DNA from: Paenibacillus sp. FSL H8-0548
GTDB taxonomy: Bacteria; Bacillota; Bacilli; Paenibacillales; Paenibacillaceae
Assembly (NCBI RefSeq): GCF_038630985.1
Contig: NZ_CP152049.1
Location: 2,189,501-2,253,500, forward strand
DNA: 64,000 nucleotides
Direction: 5' to 3'
Shown: positions 26,034-33,321 of the stretch, piece after piece
How the letters are laid out: every line of letters begins with the position of its first letter
How positions within the stretch are numbered: position 1 is the first letter of the stretch
Program-made: the position numbers and the translations under genes
Notes under the pieces: generated by a model
Told to the model about the DNA's origin: nothing
Seen by the model: the letters and a program-made list of their open reading frames with translations, nothing else
The model's database searches: none

Positions 26034-27340
26034 TAGTATAGACACGTGGTAGCTCGCAGAACCTGGTGCTATCCTGCTATAGTGCAGGATAGCAACGTAA
26101 TTGGTTAGTTGGAGGGCGCGATTGAGAACTGGTTGGAGGAATCGCGGAGGGCTAGTTCTAGGCTAGTCGTACATTTAATCCGAGCACGAGCCCTGCATCC
26201 TCCGCACGGAGTCTATCCTGCACATTTGCACTAACTTCGCGCTTTCCAGCCATCCTGAGCTGCCTATCCTGCAGATTTGCATTAGAATAGACTAATTTCA
26301 GCTCATGACGCACCTGGAAGGCACTCTATAGTGCTGGAGTGCAATATAGACAAGTGGGAGCTCGAAAAACCTGCTTCTATCCTGCTAAAGTGCAGGATAG
26401 CAACGTAATTGGTTAGTTGGAGGGCGCGTTTGAGAACTGGTTGGAGGGTTAGTTCTAGGCTAGTTGTAAATTTACTCTGAGCACGAGCCTCTGCATCCTC
26501 CGCACGGAGTCTATCCTGCACATTTGCACTAACTTCGCGCTTTTCAGTGACCCAGAGCTGCCTATCCTGCAGATTTGCATTAGAATAGAGTGTTTTCTGT
26601 CTTAGACACATCTGTAAGGCTGTCTATAGTGCTGGAGTGCAACATAGACACCTGGGAGCTCGAAAAACCTGCGGCTATCCTGCTATAGTGCAGGATAGCT
26701 GCATAGTTGGTTAGTTGGAGAGCCCGTTGAGAACTGGTTGGAGGGTTAATTCTTGGTTAGTCATAAATTCACTCTGAGCACGAGCCTCTGCATCCTCCGC
26801 ACGGAGTCTATCCTGCACATTTGCACTAACTTCGCGCTTTTCAGCCTCTTTGAGCTGCCTATCCTGCAGATTTGCATTAGAATAGATTGATTTCAGCTCA
26901 TGACGCACCTGGGAGGCACTCTATAGTGCTGGGGTGCAATATAGACACGTGGGAGCTCGAAAAACCCGCTTCTACCCTGCGAAAGTGCAGGATAGCAACG
27001 TAATTGGTTAGTTGGAGGGCGCGATTGAGAACTGGTTGGAGGGTTAGTTCTAGGCTAGTTGTAAATTTACTCTGAGCACGAGCCTCTGCATCCTCCGCAC
27101 GGAGTCTATCCTACACATTTGCACTAACTTCGCGCTTTTCAGCCATCCTGAGCTGCCTATCCTGCAGATTTGCATTAGAATAGAGTGTTTTCTGTCTTAG
27201 ACACATCTGTAAGGCTGTCTATAGTGCGGGAGTGCAACATAGACACCTGGGAGCTCGAAAAACCTGCTTCTACCCTGCTATAGTGCAGGATAGCCCCATA
27301 GTTGGTTAGTTGGAGAGCACGTTGGAGGAATCGTTGAGGT
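26034..27340. repeat. Tandem array of about 4.3 units of ~298 bp
   Basis: The same segment recurs with high identity. CTATCCTGC-6 nt-GCAGGATAG-type hairpins occur at about 26069, 26377, 26674, 26972 and 27270; the GCATCCTCCGCACGGAGT anchor recurs with steps of 298, 296 and 300 bp. Each unit also has a TCTATA...TATAGA hairpin, an AGAACT...AGTTCT inverted repeat, and two direct copies of CTATCCTGCA-N-ATTTGCA. Step lengths are not all multiples of three, and no unit has a ribosome site, so the minus-strand open frames are probably not genes. Copy 1 carries a short insertion near 26143 (AATCGCGGAGGGC). No terminal inverted repeats or transposase. Confidence 0.92.
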
Positions 27341-27500
27341 TCCAGAGTATTTCTTGGTTATGAAGAATGATTTTTTATGTCTATAATCAAACGGGAACTT
27401 ATAAACAACAAAAACATAACCGAAAACGGTAATTATATATTGCAAAACGATAAATGTTGTATTAGAATCAAAATGAAAATAACTAAGCGAGGTGCTCTTT

Positions 27501-27983
27501 ATGAAACGAGGAACAACACTTTTTTTAAAGATAGCTGTTATCATTATTGGAATCCCAGTTCTTGCTTTGTGCATATTTTTGGTGCCTGAGATTGGGGATT
27601 TTGCAGTAGAATTGTATCCGGATATTGCTTATTTGAAATATCTCGTTTTTATTGATTTTTATGCAGCAGCGATACCATTTTACTTTGCTCTGTATCAAGC
27701 TTTTAAACTTTTAAGCTATATTGACAAGAACAACGCCTTCTCGGAATTATCTGTAGGAGCTTTAAAGAAAATAAAATTCTGTGCAATCATAATCAGCAGC
27801 TTGTTTGTGGTAGGCATGCCGCTCTTTTATCTCATAGCGGAGAAAGATGATGCCCCAGGTATCATCGTAATTGGAATGGTCTTGATTTTTGCCTCTATGG
27901 TGATTGCCGTTTTTGCTGCTGTTCTCCAAAGGCTTTTAAAAGAGGCTATAGATATAAAATCAGAAAATGACTTAATCGTCTGA
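27501..27983 (+). CDS. DUF2975 membrane protein (YoaS-like)
   Basis: 160 aa with four predicted TM segments (FLKIAVIIIGIPVLALCIFL; FIDFYAAAIPFYFALYQAF; FCAIIISSLFVVGMPLFYLI; GIIVIGMVLIFASMVIAVFA). The order and loops match DUF2975 proteins. GAGGTG lies 6 nt before ATG 27501. An XRE regulator follows after ten bases, the same pair as Bacillus yoaS-yozG; function unknown, perhaps a membrane protein with dedicated regulator. Confidence 0.85.
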   Translation: MKRGTTLFLKIAVIIIGIPVLALCIFLVPEIGDFAVELYPDIAYLKYLVFIDFYAAAIPFYFALYQAFKLLSYIDKNNAFSELSVGALKKIKFCAIIISSLFVVGMPLFYLIAEKDDAPGIIVIGMVLIFASMVIAVFAAVLQRLLKEAIDIKSENDLIV

Positions 27984-27993
27984 GGTGAATAAC

Positions 27994-28218
27994 ATGGCAA
28001 TTATAATTAATATTGATGTGATGCTGGCTAAAAGGAAAATGAGTGTTACAGAACTTTCTGAGAGGGTTGGAATAACGATGGCTAATCTCTCTATATTGAA
28101 GAACGGTAAGGCCAAAGCGATCCGATTATCAACTTTAGAAGCAATTTGCAAAGCATTAGATTGCCAGCCTGGAGATATTTTAGAATACAAAAGTGACGAG
28201 AACACTCTCGAAAAATAA
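27994..28218 (+). CDS. Small XRE/Cro-type transcriptional regulator (YozG-like)
   Basis: 74 aa, almost only one HTH_26-type domain: MLAKRKMSVTELSERVGI then ANLSILKNGKAKAIRLSTLE and AICKALDCQPGDILEY. GAGGTGA lies 6 nt before ATG 27994. It is co-transcribed with the DUF2975 gene, and pairs of this kind usually act together; the target is not visible. Confidence 0.87.
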   Translation: MAIIINIDVMLAKRKMSVTELSERVGITMANLSILKNGKAKAIRLSTLEAICKALDCQPGDILEYKSDENTLEK

Positions 28219-28313
28219 GTGGTGATAAATTTTTTCGGAGATGTTAAGAATACTAAAAATTCTGGATGTAATGTCCTTTTAATTGCTCAAAAAGAATAAA
28301 ATGCACACTAAGT

Positions 28314-28340
28314 CCCGCCATTTTTGGCGGGGTTTTATTT
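28314..28340 (+). terminator. Terminator after the DUF2975/XRE pair
   Basis: CCCGCC-6 nt-GGCGGG stem followed by GTTTTATTTTAT. Confidence 0.85.
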
Positions 28341-28355
28341 TATAAGAGCAATAAC

Positions 28356-28386
28356 TGTTGAACTACTGGGCAGGTTAGCTTAATTA
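28356..28386. repeat. GGGCAG-centred imperfect palindrome, copy 1
   Basis: TGTTGAACTACTGGGCAGG continues into TTAGCTTAATTA: arms TTGAACTAC and GTTAGCTTAA around TGGGCAG. Member of the dispersed family described under findings; it sits between a terminator and the next gene. Confidence 0.6.
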
Positions 28387-28436
28387 CTTAGCGAATATAA
28401 CAAGTGCTAGGGTGAACTAGGAAGGGGAGAGGGGAA

Positions 28437-29063
28437 ATGAGAAGTATTATTCTCATTCAACACTGTCAGTCAGAACATCATATAAATAATATGTCTGGCG
28501 GTTGGACCGATACACCTCTTACTGTTCTAGGTAATAAACAGGCAGAGCGTATTGGTCGGAAATTGAAAGATAGTATTGATACTGATAATTATGTCATATT
28601 TTCATCTGATTTAATGCGAGCAAAGGAAACAGCCGAGATAGTTGGGAAGTATCTAAGCCTAAGTGTCCATGATGATACCGATCTACGAGAGATAAACACT
28701 GGAATTGCAGCAGGGAAAACCAAAGAGTGGGCAAAGGAAAATAGAAATCCCAGATCAAGAAGTGAATTTGATATAGATTACCAAGAGTTCGAGGAAGGCG
28801 AAACTTGGAGACAATTTTATGAACGTGTTTGTAAGTGCATGGATAGGATATATAATTCCGAACATAAGAACTTAATCATAATCACTCATGGTGGTACATT
28901 AGCATACATCATCGCCTGGTGGTTGAAACTTCAACCTGAGGTACTAGAAAAAGCTTACTTCTCTGCGTCTGTAGGAAGTATCTCATCACTACATGAAAAT
29001 ATATATCAGCAAAATGTTTTGCATAAGCTCAATGATACTTCACATTTATCAGAGTTAGAGTGA
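28437..29063 (+). CDS. Histidine phosphatase family protein with altered RHG motif
   Basis: 208 aa phosphoglycerate-mutase-like fold. The N-terminal catalytic motif normally reads RHG; here it is Q8-H9-C10 (LIQHCQSEHHIN), keeping the phospho-accepting histidine but replacing the phosphate-binding Arg. The rest is intact: SSDLMRAKETAEI (second Arg), LREINTG (acid), ITHGGTLAYI (second His). GGGGAGAGGGGAA precedes ATG 28437. Substrate unknown. Located between GGGCAG palindromes. Confidence 0.82.
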   Translation: MRSIILIQHCQSEHHINNMSGGWTDTPLTVLGNKQAERIGRKLKDSIDTDNYVIFSSDLMRAKETAEIVGKYLSLSVHDDTDLREINTGIAAGKTKEWAKENRNPRSRSEFDIDYQEFEEGETWRQFYERVCKCMDRIYNSEHKNLIIITHGGTLAYIIAWWLKLQPEVLEKAYFSASVGSISSLHENIYQQNVLHKLNDTSHLSELE

Positions 29064-29095
29064 GCATTTGTGTGAACCGTTAAGCAAATTGAGAA

Positions 29096-29163
29096 CGATA
29101 GTTCAATAACGTCAAGGCTGCCGTTCGGCAGCCTTTTCTCAACTAACGGGCAGCAGAATAGAA
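29096..29163. repeat. Terminator plus GGGCAG elements duplicated from 37.2 kb
   Basis: CGATAGTTCAATAACG, the GGCTGCC/GGCAGCC terminator and CAACTAACGGGCAG are nearly identical to 37177-37255. The segment marks the start of the duplicated block. Confidence 0.8.
29114..29138 (+). terminator. Terminator of the histidine phosphatase gene
   Basis: AAGGCTGCC-GTTC-GGCAGCCTT perfect 9-bp stem, then TTC. Confidence 0.85.
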
Positions 29164-29177
29164 TCTTCCTTCTTTTA

Positions 29178-29320
29178 TGAGTTTACGATTAGAAACCCAT
29201 TGGAAGATGTAGCCAAGCTTGAGAACATCTATATTTACATTTTCGAATCAGAACAAGCTAGCATGAATGGACCTGCTACGTTTAAAGAGCACCTTGAAAC
29301 CGCTAAATTAGCGGTATTTA
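29178..29320 (+). pseudogene. Internal fragment of the 37.3-kb lipoprotein gene (duplicated copy)
   Basis: About 143 bp almost identical to 37534-37675, encoding FTIRNPLEDVAKLENIYIYI and onward to HLETAKLA. The 5' half of the gene, its signal peptide and start are missing, deleted between the TTCCTTCTTTT at 29166-29176 and the TTTACGATT at 29181. The 3' end runs into unrelated sequence. Not a functional gene. Confidence 0.85.
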
Positions 29321-29358
29321 AAGCAATCGCGGATACCGGTTTTGCTATCAAAAGCGGT

Positions 29359-30687
29359 TTAGACAATTTCGTTCTCCTCTCTGACGATGTCATAATCGAA
29401 AATCGTCTTCGCTATGGTGTTCGGAGCCATCACGACTGCAGAATGGTCCTGTCCGGGCAGTATGCGGGAATCAACTATAGGCAGCAGTTCGGCAAGCGCT
29501 TTGGCTGCGTCGTGGAATAGCGGCTCGCTGTTTTCACCTGTCATGATCAAAGTGGGAATGTTCACTTTCCAACGGTTGGTTGGAAGTGGTTTGCCTGATT
29601 GCGTGTCACTCATAATCATGCCGTCATAGGCAAGAGTATGAGACATGCTTTCCATCACCTGCCAAGACGGATCGGCTTTCATGTAGCCGATGTATTCCGC
29701 CGGAATTCCGAGAGCTTCCGACATAAAGTATTCCACCGCTTCGCTTCTTCTGTCGGCTTCGTGTAGCCTGTTCAAATGTTGAACGTAATCTGTCGGTACG
29801 GGCTTGCGACTGTCATTTATTATAAAAGGCGGTTCGTACAGATATAGCTTTGTCACCTGGTCTCCTAATTGGCTGGCCGCTTCAAGGGCTAAAACCGCGC
29901 CAGATGAGCTTCCGAACAGGCTAGCGTTGCTGCCGGCAGTGTGAATTAGAGTCTCAATATCCTCGACTTCGCGTTGGACGGTATAAGGCGCGACATCAGA
30001 ACTTAGGCCGCGGCCGCGGCGATCATAGTTGTAGACGGTGAAATGAGTAGCGAGTTTCTCGGCGAGCTGGGCTGCATCGCGATGGTCGGCAATAGCCGAT
30101 GCTATGAGAATAACGGCGGGTCCGTTTCCTTGCTTTTCATAAGCGATCTTTGTTCCATCCTTTGAAATAACTGTGTTCATATGTCCTCCCGTTAAGCTTT
30201 CTAAGTATATTTCAAGTCGGTCAAATGCTTCGGTGAAACCTTCAACCATACCCATAGCTTCAGCATTATCCAGTTCTTCGGCACTTGAAAATCGCGTAAT
30301 GATGCTAAGCTTCGTACCATTTGTTGCTGCCTCGAATTGTACGGTCGTTAACATCTCGCTGTTCTCTACAATATTCCAGTCCTTGTCGGCAAAAGAGTCG
30401 GTATATACCAATAAAGAGGGTTCATTAACCTCTTGATAAACAGCTTTACAGAAGGCTTCTTCTCCATTATTGTCATTTGATTTTAGACTATAACGCCAAA
30501 CGCCACCGGGTCTTACATCCATCTCATACACGGTGGAGGTCCAAAATTTTGGGCCCCACCAACGCGCAATGTGTTCTTGCTTTGTCCAACCTTCCCAAGC
30601 AAGTTTTTGAGGTAAGGCTACCACCCGTTCCACAGTAAGTTCACGAGAATCGCGATTTCTATGAATTCTTGTTTTTGATTTCATCAT
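29359..30687 (-). CDS. Fusion of SRPBCC (AHSA1) domain and alpha/beta hydrolase
   Basis: 442 aa. Residues about 10-165 are an AHSA1/SRPBCC domain (VERVVALPQKLAWEGWTKQE; HIARWWGPKFW; MVEGFTEAFDRLEIYL). Residues about 172-440 are an alpha/beta hydrolase beginning MNTVISKDGTKIAYEKQ, with nucleophile elbow LFGSSSGAVLAL (GxSxG) and C-terminal GQDHSAV histidine. At the joint the DNA reads GGGAGGACATATG, a good ribosome site and start, so two once-separate genes seem joined by loss of a stop. AAGGATG precedes the start. The ArsR gene upstream forms the usual ArsR-AHSA1 pair. Hydrolase substrate unknown. Confidence 0.85.
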   Translation of the reverse strand: MMKSKTRIHRNRDSRELTVERVVALPQKLAWEGWTKQEHIARWWGPKFWTSTVYEMDVRPGGVWRYSLKSNDNNGEEAFCKAVYQEVNEPSLLVYTDSFADKDWNIVENSEMLTTVQFEAATNGTKLSIITRFSSAEELDNAEAMGMVEGFTEAFDRLEIYLESLTGGHMNTVISKDGTKIAYEKQGNGPAVILIASAIADHRDAAQLAEKLATHFTVYNYDRRGRGLSSDVAPYTVQREVEDIETLIHTAGSNASLFGSSSGAVLALEAASQLGDQVTKLYLYEPPFIINDSRKPVPTDYVQHLNRLHEADRRSEAVEYFMSEALGIPAEYIGYMKADPSWQVMESMSHTLAYDGMIMSDTQSGKPLPTNRWKVNIPTLIMTGENSEPLFHDAAKALAELLPIVDSRILPGQDHSAVVMAPNTIAKTIFDYDIVREENEIV

Positions 30688-30793
30688 CTTTCATCCTTTT
30701 CAGATAATTTTCTAGCGTGTCAAACCGCCCATTCCAAAGCGCTTGGTAATTCCGAATGTTGCTGCGATAAAGTTTGAGATAAAGGCTATCATA
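30659..30793 (-). pseudogene. Remnant of an ArsR-type C-terminus between arsR and the SRPBCC gene
   Basis: The minus-strand frame reads YQALWNGRFDTLENYLKRMK, closely resembling the genuine ArsR tail SILWEERLDNFEDYMLDYK just upstream. It has no start and overlaps the next gene by 29 bp. It may be a tandem duplication or the residue of a replaced regulator. Confidence 0.45.
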
Positions 30794-31124
30794 AGTCCTC
30801 CTTTCTTTTGTAGTCGAGCATATAATCCTCGAAATTATCGAGACGCTCTTCCCAAAGGATGCTAAATGAATCAAACCATTCATCCAGATCCTGAAATGGT
30901 TGGGCTTCGAGGCTGTATATTCGCTGCTGTGCTTTGCTGCGGGCGCGCACTAATCCGGCCTCGCTCAAAATCCGTAGATGGCGAGACACTTGAGGCTGAC
31001 CGATATTGAGGGCATGGACGATTTCGCTCACCGATCGTGGTGCTTTTTTTAATAGCTCAACAATGTTGAAGCGATTGGGCTCGGCGAGTGTAAGTAACGT
31101 TAACTGCATTGTTGTTGTGTTCAT
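30789..31124 (-). CDS. ArsR family transcriptional regulator
   Basis: 111 aa winged helix: LTLLTLAEPNRFNIVELLKK, SVSEIVHALNIGQPQVSRHL (recognition helix) and RILSEAGLVRARSKAQQRIY. No metal-binding CxC is present, so it belongs to the group that controls AHSA1/SRPBCC genes. ATG 31124 is the natural start; the open frame extends 12 codons further up through the operator. No ribosome site precedes the ATG and the predicted transcription start falls on it. Confidence 0.88.
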   Translation of the reverse strand: MNTTTMQLTLLTLAEPNRFNIVELLKKAPRSVSEIVHALNIGQPQVSRHLRILSEAGLVRARSKAQQRIYSLEAQPFQDLDEWFDSFSILWEERLDNFEDYMLDYKRKEDL

Positions 31125-31130
31125 ATATGC

Positions 31131-31160
31131 AATATACACTAATGTGTATATACGTGTCAA
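31131..31160 (-). promoter_or_regulatory. arsR promoter with palindromic operator, probably leaderless
   Basis: Minus strand: TTGACA (31160-31155), 18-nt spacer, TATATT (31136-31131). The perfect palindrome ATATACAC-4 nt-GTGTATAT (31132-31151) fills the spacer and the -10, as expected for autorepression. Seven nt after the -10 is the A of the ATG. Confidence 0.65.
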
Positions 31161-31278
31161 TGTATATAAAGGTCAAAGAATTCATACTTTTGTTACCAGG
31201 CGTTCATAAACTTTTGAAATATATGAATCTACAATTAAACAATCTGGGAACTTTAGTTGAGCGATCTAGGAGCAATTT

Positions 31279-31309
31279 ACCGTTAAGCTATCGGGCAGTT
31301 TAGTACGGT
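31279..31309. repeat. GGGCAG-centred imperfect palindrome
   Basis: ACCGTTAAGCTATCGGGCAG followed by TTTAGTACGGT; outer arms ACCGT/ACGGT pair exactly and CTA/TAG pair inside. Confidence 0.6.
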
Positions 31310-31389
31310 AGGTTCTTGCTTAAAGGATATCTCTTTAAAATGGCGAATAGCAGATGTAAGAGTGCCGTAAAACTAAGGAGTTGGAAGGG

Positions 31390-31698
31390 ATGGATCACAC
31401 TGAATTAATACCAAGAACCAAAGTTGACTACGAGCGTGCAAACCAATTAAAAAAAGCGAAAAAAGAAAGTATATTACTGGTGCTGCCTCAATTACTTGAA
31501 TGGCTTCAAGACATTAACTGGCCGATAGCCCAAGATATAGAGGATGTGCTTGTGGATTTTGAAGATCATTTGATACCTCATATTCAGGCTGTTTTGAATT
31601 CTGGTGATGCCGGATGGAAATTTTCTATGCTCTATGGATTAATAACTCAACTTTCGCAGAGTCAAAACCGAGTTGACTCCAATCCGGTGTTAAGGTAA
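31390..31698 (+). CDS. DUF5071 protein, 3' end interrupted by an IS4-family element
   Basis: The first 85 residues are DUF5071 (IPRTKVDYERANQLKK; QLLEWLQDINWPIAQDIEDV; HLIPHIQAVLNSGDAGWKF). From 31646 the frame reads IS DNA and stops at 31698, so the last residues are foreign. Removing the element and one 7-bp target copy restores a frame that reads LITRISNR and stops at 33185-33187, so the original protein was only slightly different in length, itself shorter than many family members. ATG 31390 has AAGGAG 9 nt upstream. Function unknown. Confidence 0.75.
   Translation: MDHTELIPRTKVDYERANQLKKAKKESILLVLPQLLEWLQDINWPIAQDIEDVLVDFEDHLIPHIQAVLNSGDAGWKFSMLYGLITQLSQSQNRVDSNPVLR
31639..31645. repeat. 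Target site duplication, left copy
   Basis: TTAATAA directly before the left IS end; identical copy at 33161-33167. Confidence 0.85.
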
Positions 31699-33160
31699 AG
31701 CTGGTTTAAGTAACGATCTTGCCAACATAGAAAAACACCGCTTCATTTGGTAAAGTGAGATTGTCGAGATCCACTAAACCAAAGAAGAGGTGTCCCTTCC
31801 ATGATAAAGCAAAAGTCGTCCCTAGATCAACTCCCACCTGAAATGAGGCCTGCTTTTCAGGAACTCGGTGTACTGAAGCACCTGAGAAATGCAGGATTCA
31901 AAAAGACTTTTGGCTATACCTGTTCCCATCTATTTATGCTCGTTTTTGTCCTTCTCTTTCATCAGAAGAACTGGTTTCGTCTGCTCGAAAGTTCCAAAAG
32001 TGAAGCCTTTCCTGGCAAAGATGCCGTCTACCGGTTTCTTAATCACAGCGGATTTGCTTGGCGGCGTTTCTTGACTTCTCTCAGCAGTGACACCGTTCAG
32101 CGAGTCGAAACCTTGACCTCCGTCACACGAACTTCCGTGTTTATTGTCGACGATTCCATGTTTGAACGAAATCGCAGCAAAGCGGTAGAACTTCTCGCTC
32201 GGTTCAAGGATCACGCCACCGGTGCTTATTATAAGGGGTTCCGTATGCTGACTTTAGGCTGGTCGGACGGCCATACATTTCTCCCTCTGGACTTCGCCCT
32301 GCTCAGTTCTGTGAAGGCTGGACTGACCGGTATTCATCCGGGAATCGATAAGCGATCCACTGGGTACAAACGCCGGAAAGAAGCTCTGCTTTCGGCCCCG
32401 CATCTGGTTTCTGAACTGCTGGATCGGGCCATCGCCTCGGGTGTTTCTGCGTCTTACGTACTCATGGACAGTTGGTTCACTCATGCGCCCTTAATCGAGC
32501 GAGTGGTGGAACGAGGTCTTCATGTCATTGGCATGGTGAAAAACGACAACAAGCGATATCTCGTTCAGGGCAAGCGGGTCGATCTCAAAGGTCTTTACCG
32601 ATCTGCAACGCAAGTCCAAGGGAAGCAACGGAATATTTTGCGTCAGATTCATACGGAACTGGTTCCCGGTATTCCAGTCGTCGTGGTCTTTGTTCGCCAT
32701 CGCTCCAAGAAAAACGAGTGGCTCGCGATTCTATCGACGGATCTCACACTGACGGCACCGGAAATCATTCAAATCTACGCTCTTCGCTGGGACATCGAGG
32801 TTTTTTTCAAATGCGCTAAATCCTTGCTGCGCCTGCAAAAAGAGTTCCAAGGTCGCTCCTACGATCTGCTCATTAGCCATACTACGATTGTCTTTTCCCG
32901 TTATATTCTGCTGGCTTGGCAGCATCGGCAAAGTACCGATCAACGGACGCTCGGTGGACTGTTTTATTTGCTATGCGATGAAGTCGGTTCTTTGGACTGG
33001 GCAGTGGCTTTACAGCAACTGGTGGAATTGATGAACGAAATCGCTAATCAAGTCGGCAAAAAGCTATCCGCTATGATAAAAAGTCAACTACAGCTCTGGA
33101 TCTCCGCTTTGCCCAATTACATCAAGGCTTACTTGCCAATTTCAGGCTGCGAAAGTTGAG
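31646..33160 (+). mobile_element. IS4-family insertion sequence, 1515 bp, apparently complete
   Basis: Ends are the perfect 14-bp inverted repeats CTCAACTTTCGCAG (31646-31659) and CTGCGAAAGTTGAG (33147-33160), flanked by the 7-bp direct repeat TTAATAA. One transposase gene fills it, and its stop lies one base before the right end. The intact ends, intact transposase and intact target duplication indicate recent insertion. Confidence 0.92.
31801..33159 (+). CDS. IS4 family transposase
   Basis: 452 aa DDE transposase. First Asp in FIVDDSMFERNRSKAVE, second Asp in YVLMDSWFTHAPL, catalytic Glu in YALRWDIEVFFKCAKSLL, the Y-x-x-R-W-x-I-E-x-F-F-K signature of IS4 elements. GAGGTG lies 8 nt before ATG 31801. 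No frameshift or stop; likely active. Confidence 0.94.
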   Translation: MIKQKSSLDQLPPEMRPAFQELGVLKHLRNAGFKKTFGYTCSHLFMLVFVLLFHQKNWFRLLESSKSEAFPGKDAVYRFLNHSGFAWRRFLTSLSSDTVQRVETLTSVTRTSVFIVDDSMFERNRSKAVELLARFKDHATGAYYKGFRMLTLGWSDGHTFLPLDFALLSSVKAGLTGIHPGIDKRSTGYKRRKEALLSAPHLVSELLDRAIASGVSASYVLMDSWFTHAPLIERVVERGLHVIGMVKNDNKRYLVQGKRVDLKGLYRSATQVQGKQRNILRQIHTELVPGIPVVVVFVRHRSKKNEWLAILSTDLTLTAPEIIQIYALRWDIEVFFKCAKSLLRLQKEFQGRSYDLLISHTTIVFSRYILLAWQHRQSTDQRTLGGLFYLLCDEVGSLDWAVALQQLVELMNEIANQVGKKLSAMIKSQLQLWISALPNYIKAYLPISGCES

Positions 33161-33167
33161 TTAATAA
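33161..33167. repeat. Target site duplication, right copy
   Basis: TTAATAA directly after the right IS end. Confidence 0.85.
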
Positions 33168-33321
33168 CACGAATATCAAATAGGTAACTATAGCTTAGGC
33201 ATAGCACGGCAGCCTCGTTGAGCTAACGCGTAGGTTACTCCTATATTATGTGGAATGTTTTTCATTGCATATCAATCAATTTGTACAGATCTTTCATTCG
33301 ATTTAGCGGGAGTGTATGTGA

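Noticed and set aside
26303..26908. Minus-strand open frames of 102 and 65 codons inside the tandem array, sharing NANLQDRQL and EKREVSANVQDRLRAED
   Set aside because: They are the same repeat unit read in one frame. Unit steps of 298, 296 and 300 bp break the frame from copy to copy and no ribosome site precedes them.
26034..27340. CRISPR array
   Set aside because: The period is ~298 bp and the whole unit is conserved; there are no short repeats with unique spacers and no cas genes.
29200..29520. 106-codon plus-strand frame
   Set aside because: A chimera of the duplicated lipoprotein fragment and antisense of the hydrolase gene; no start of its own.
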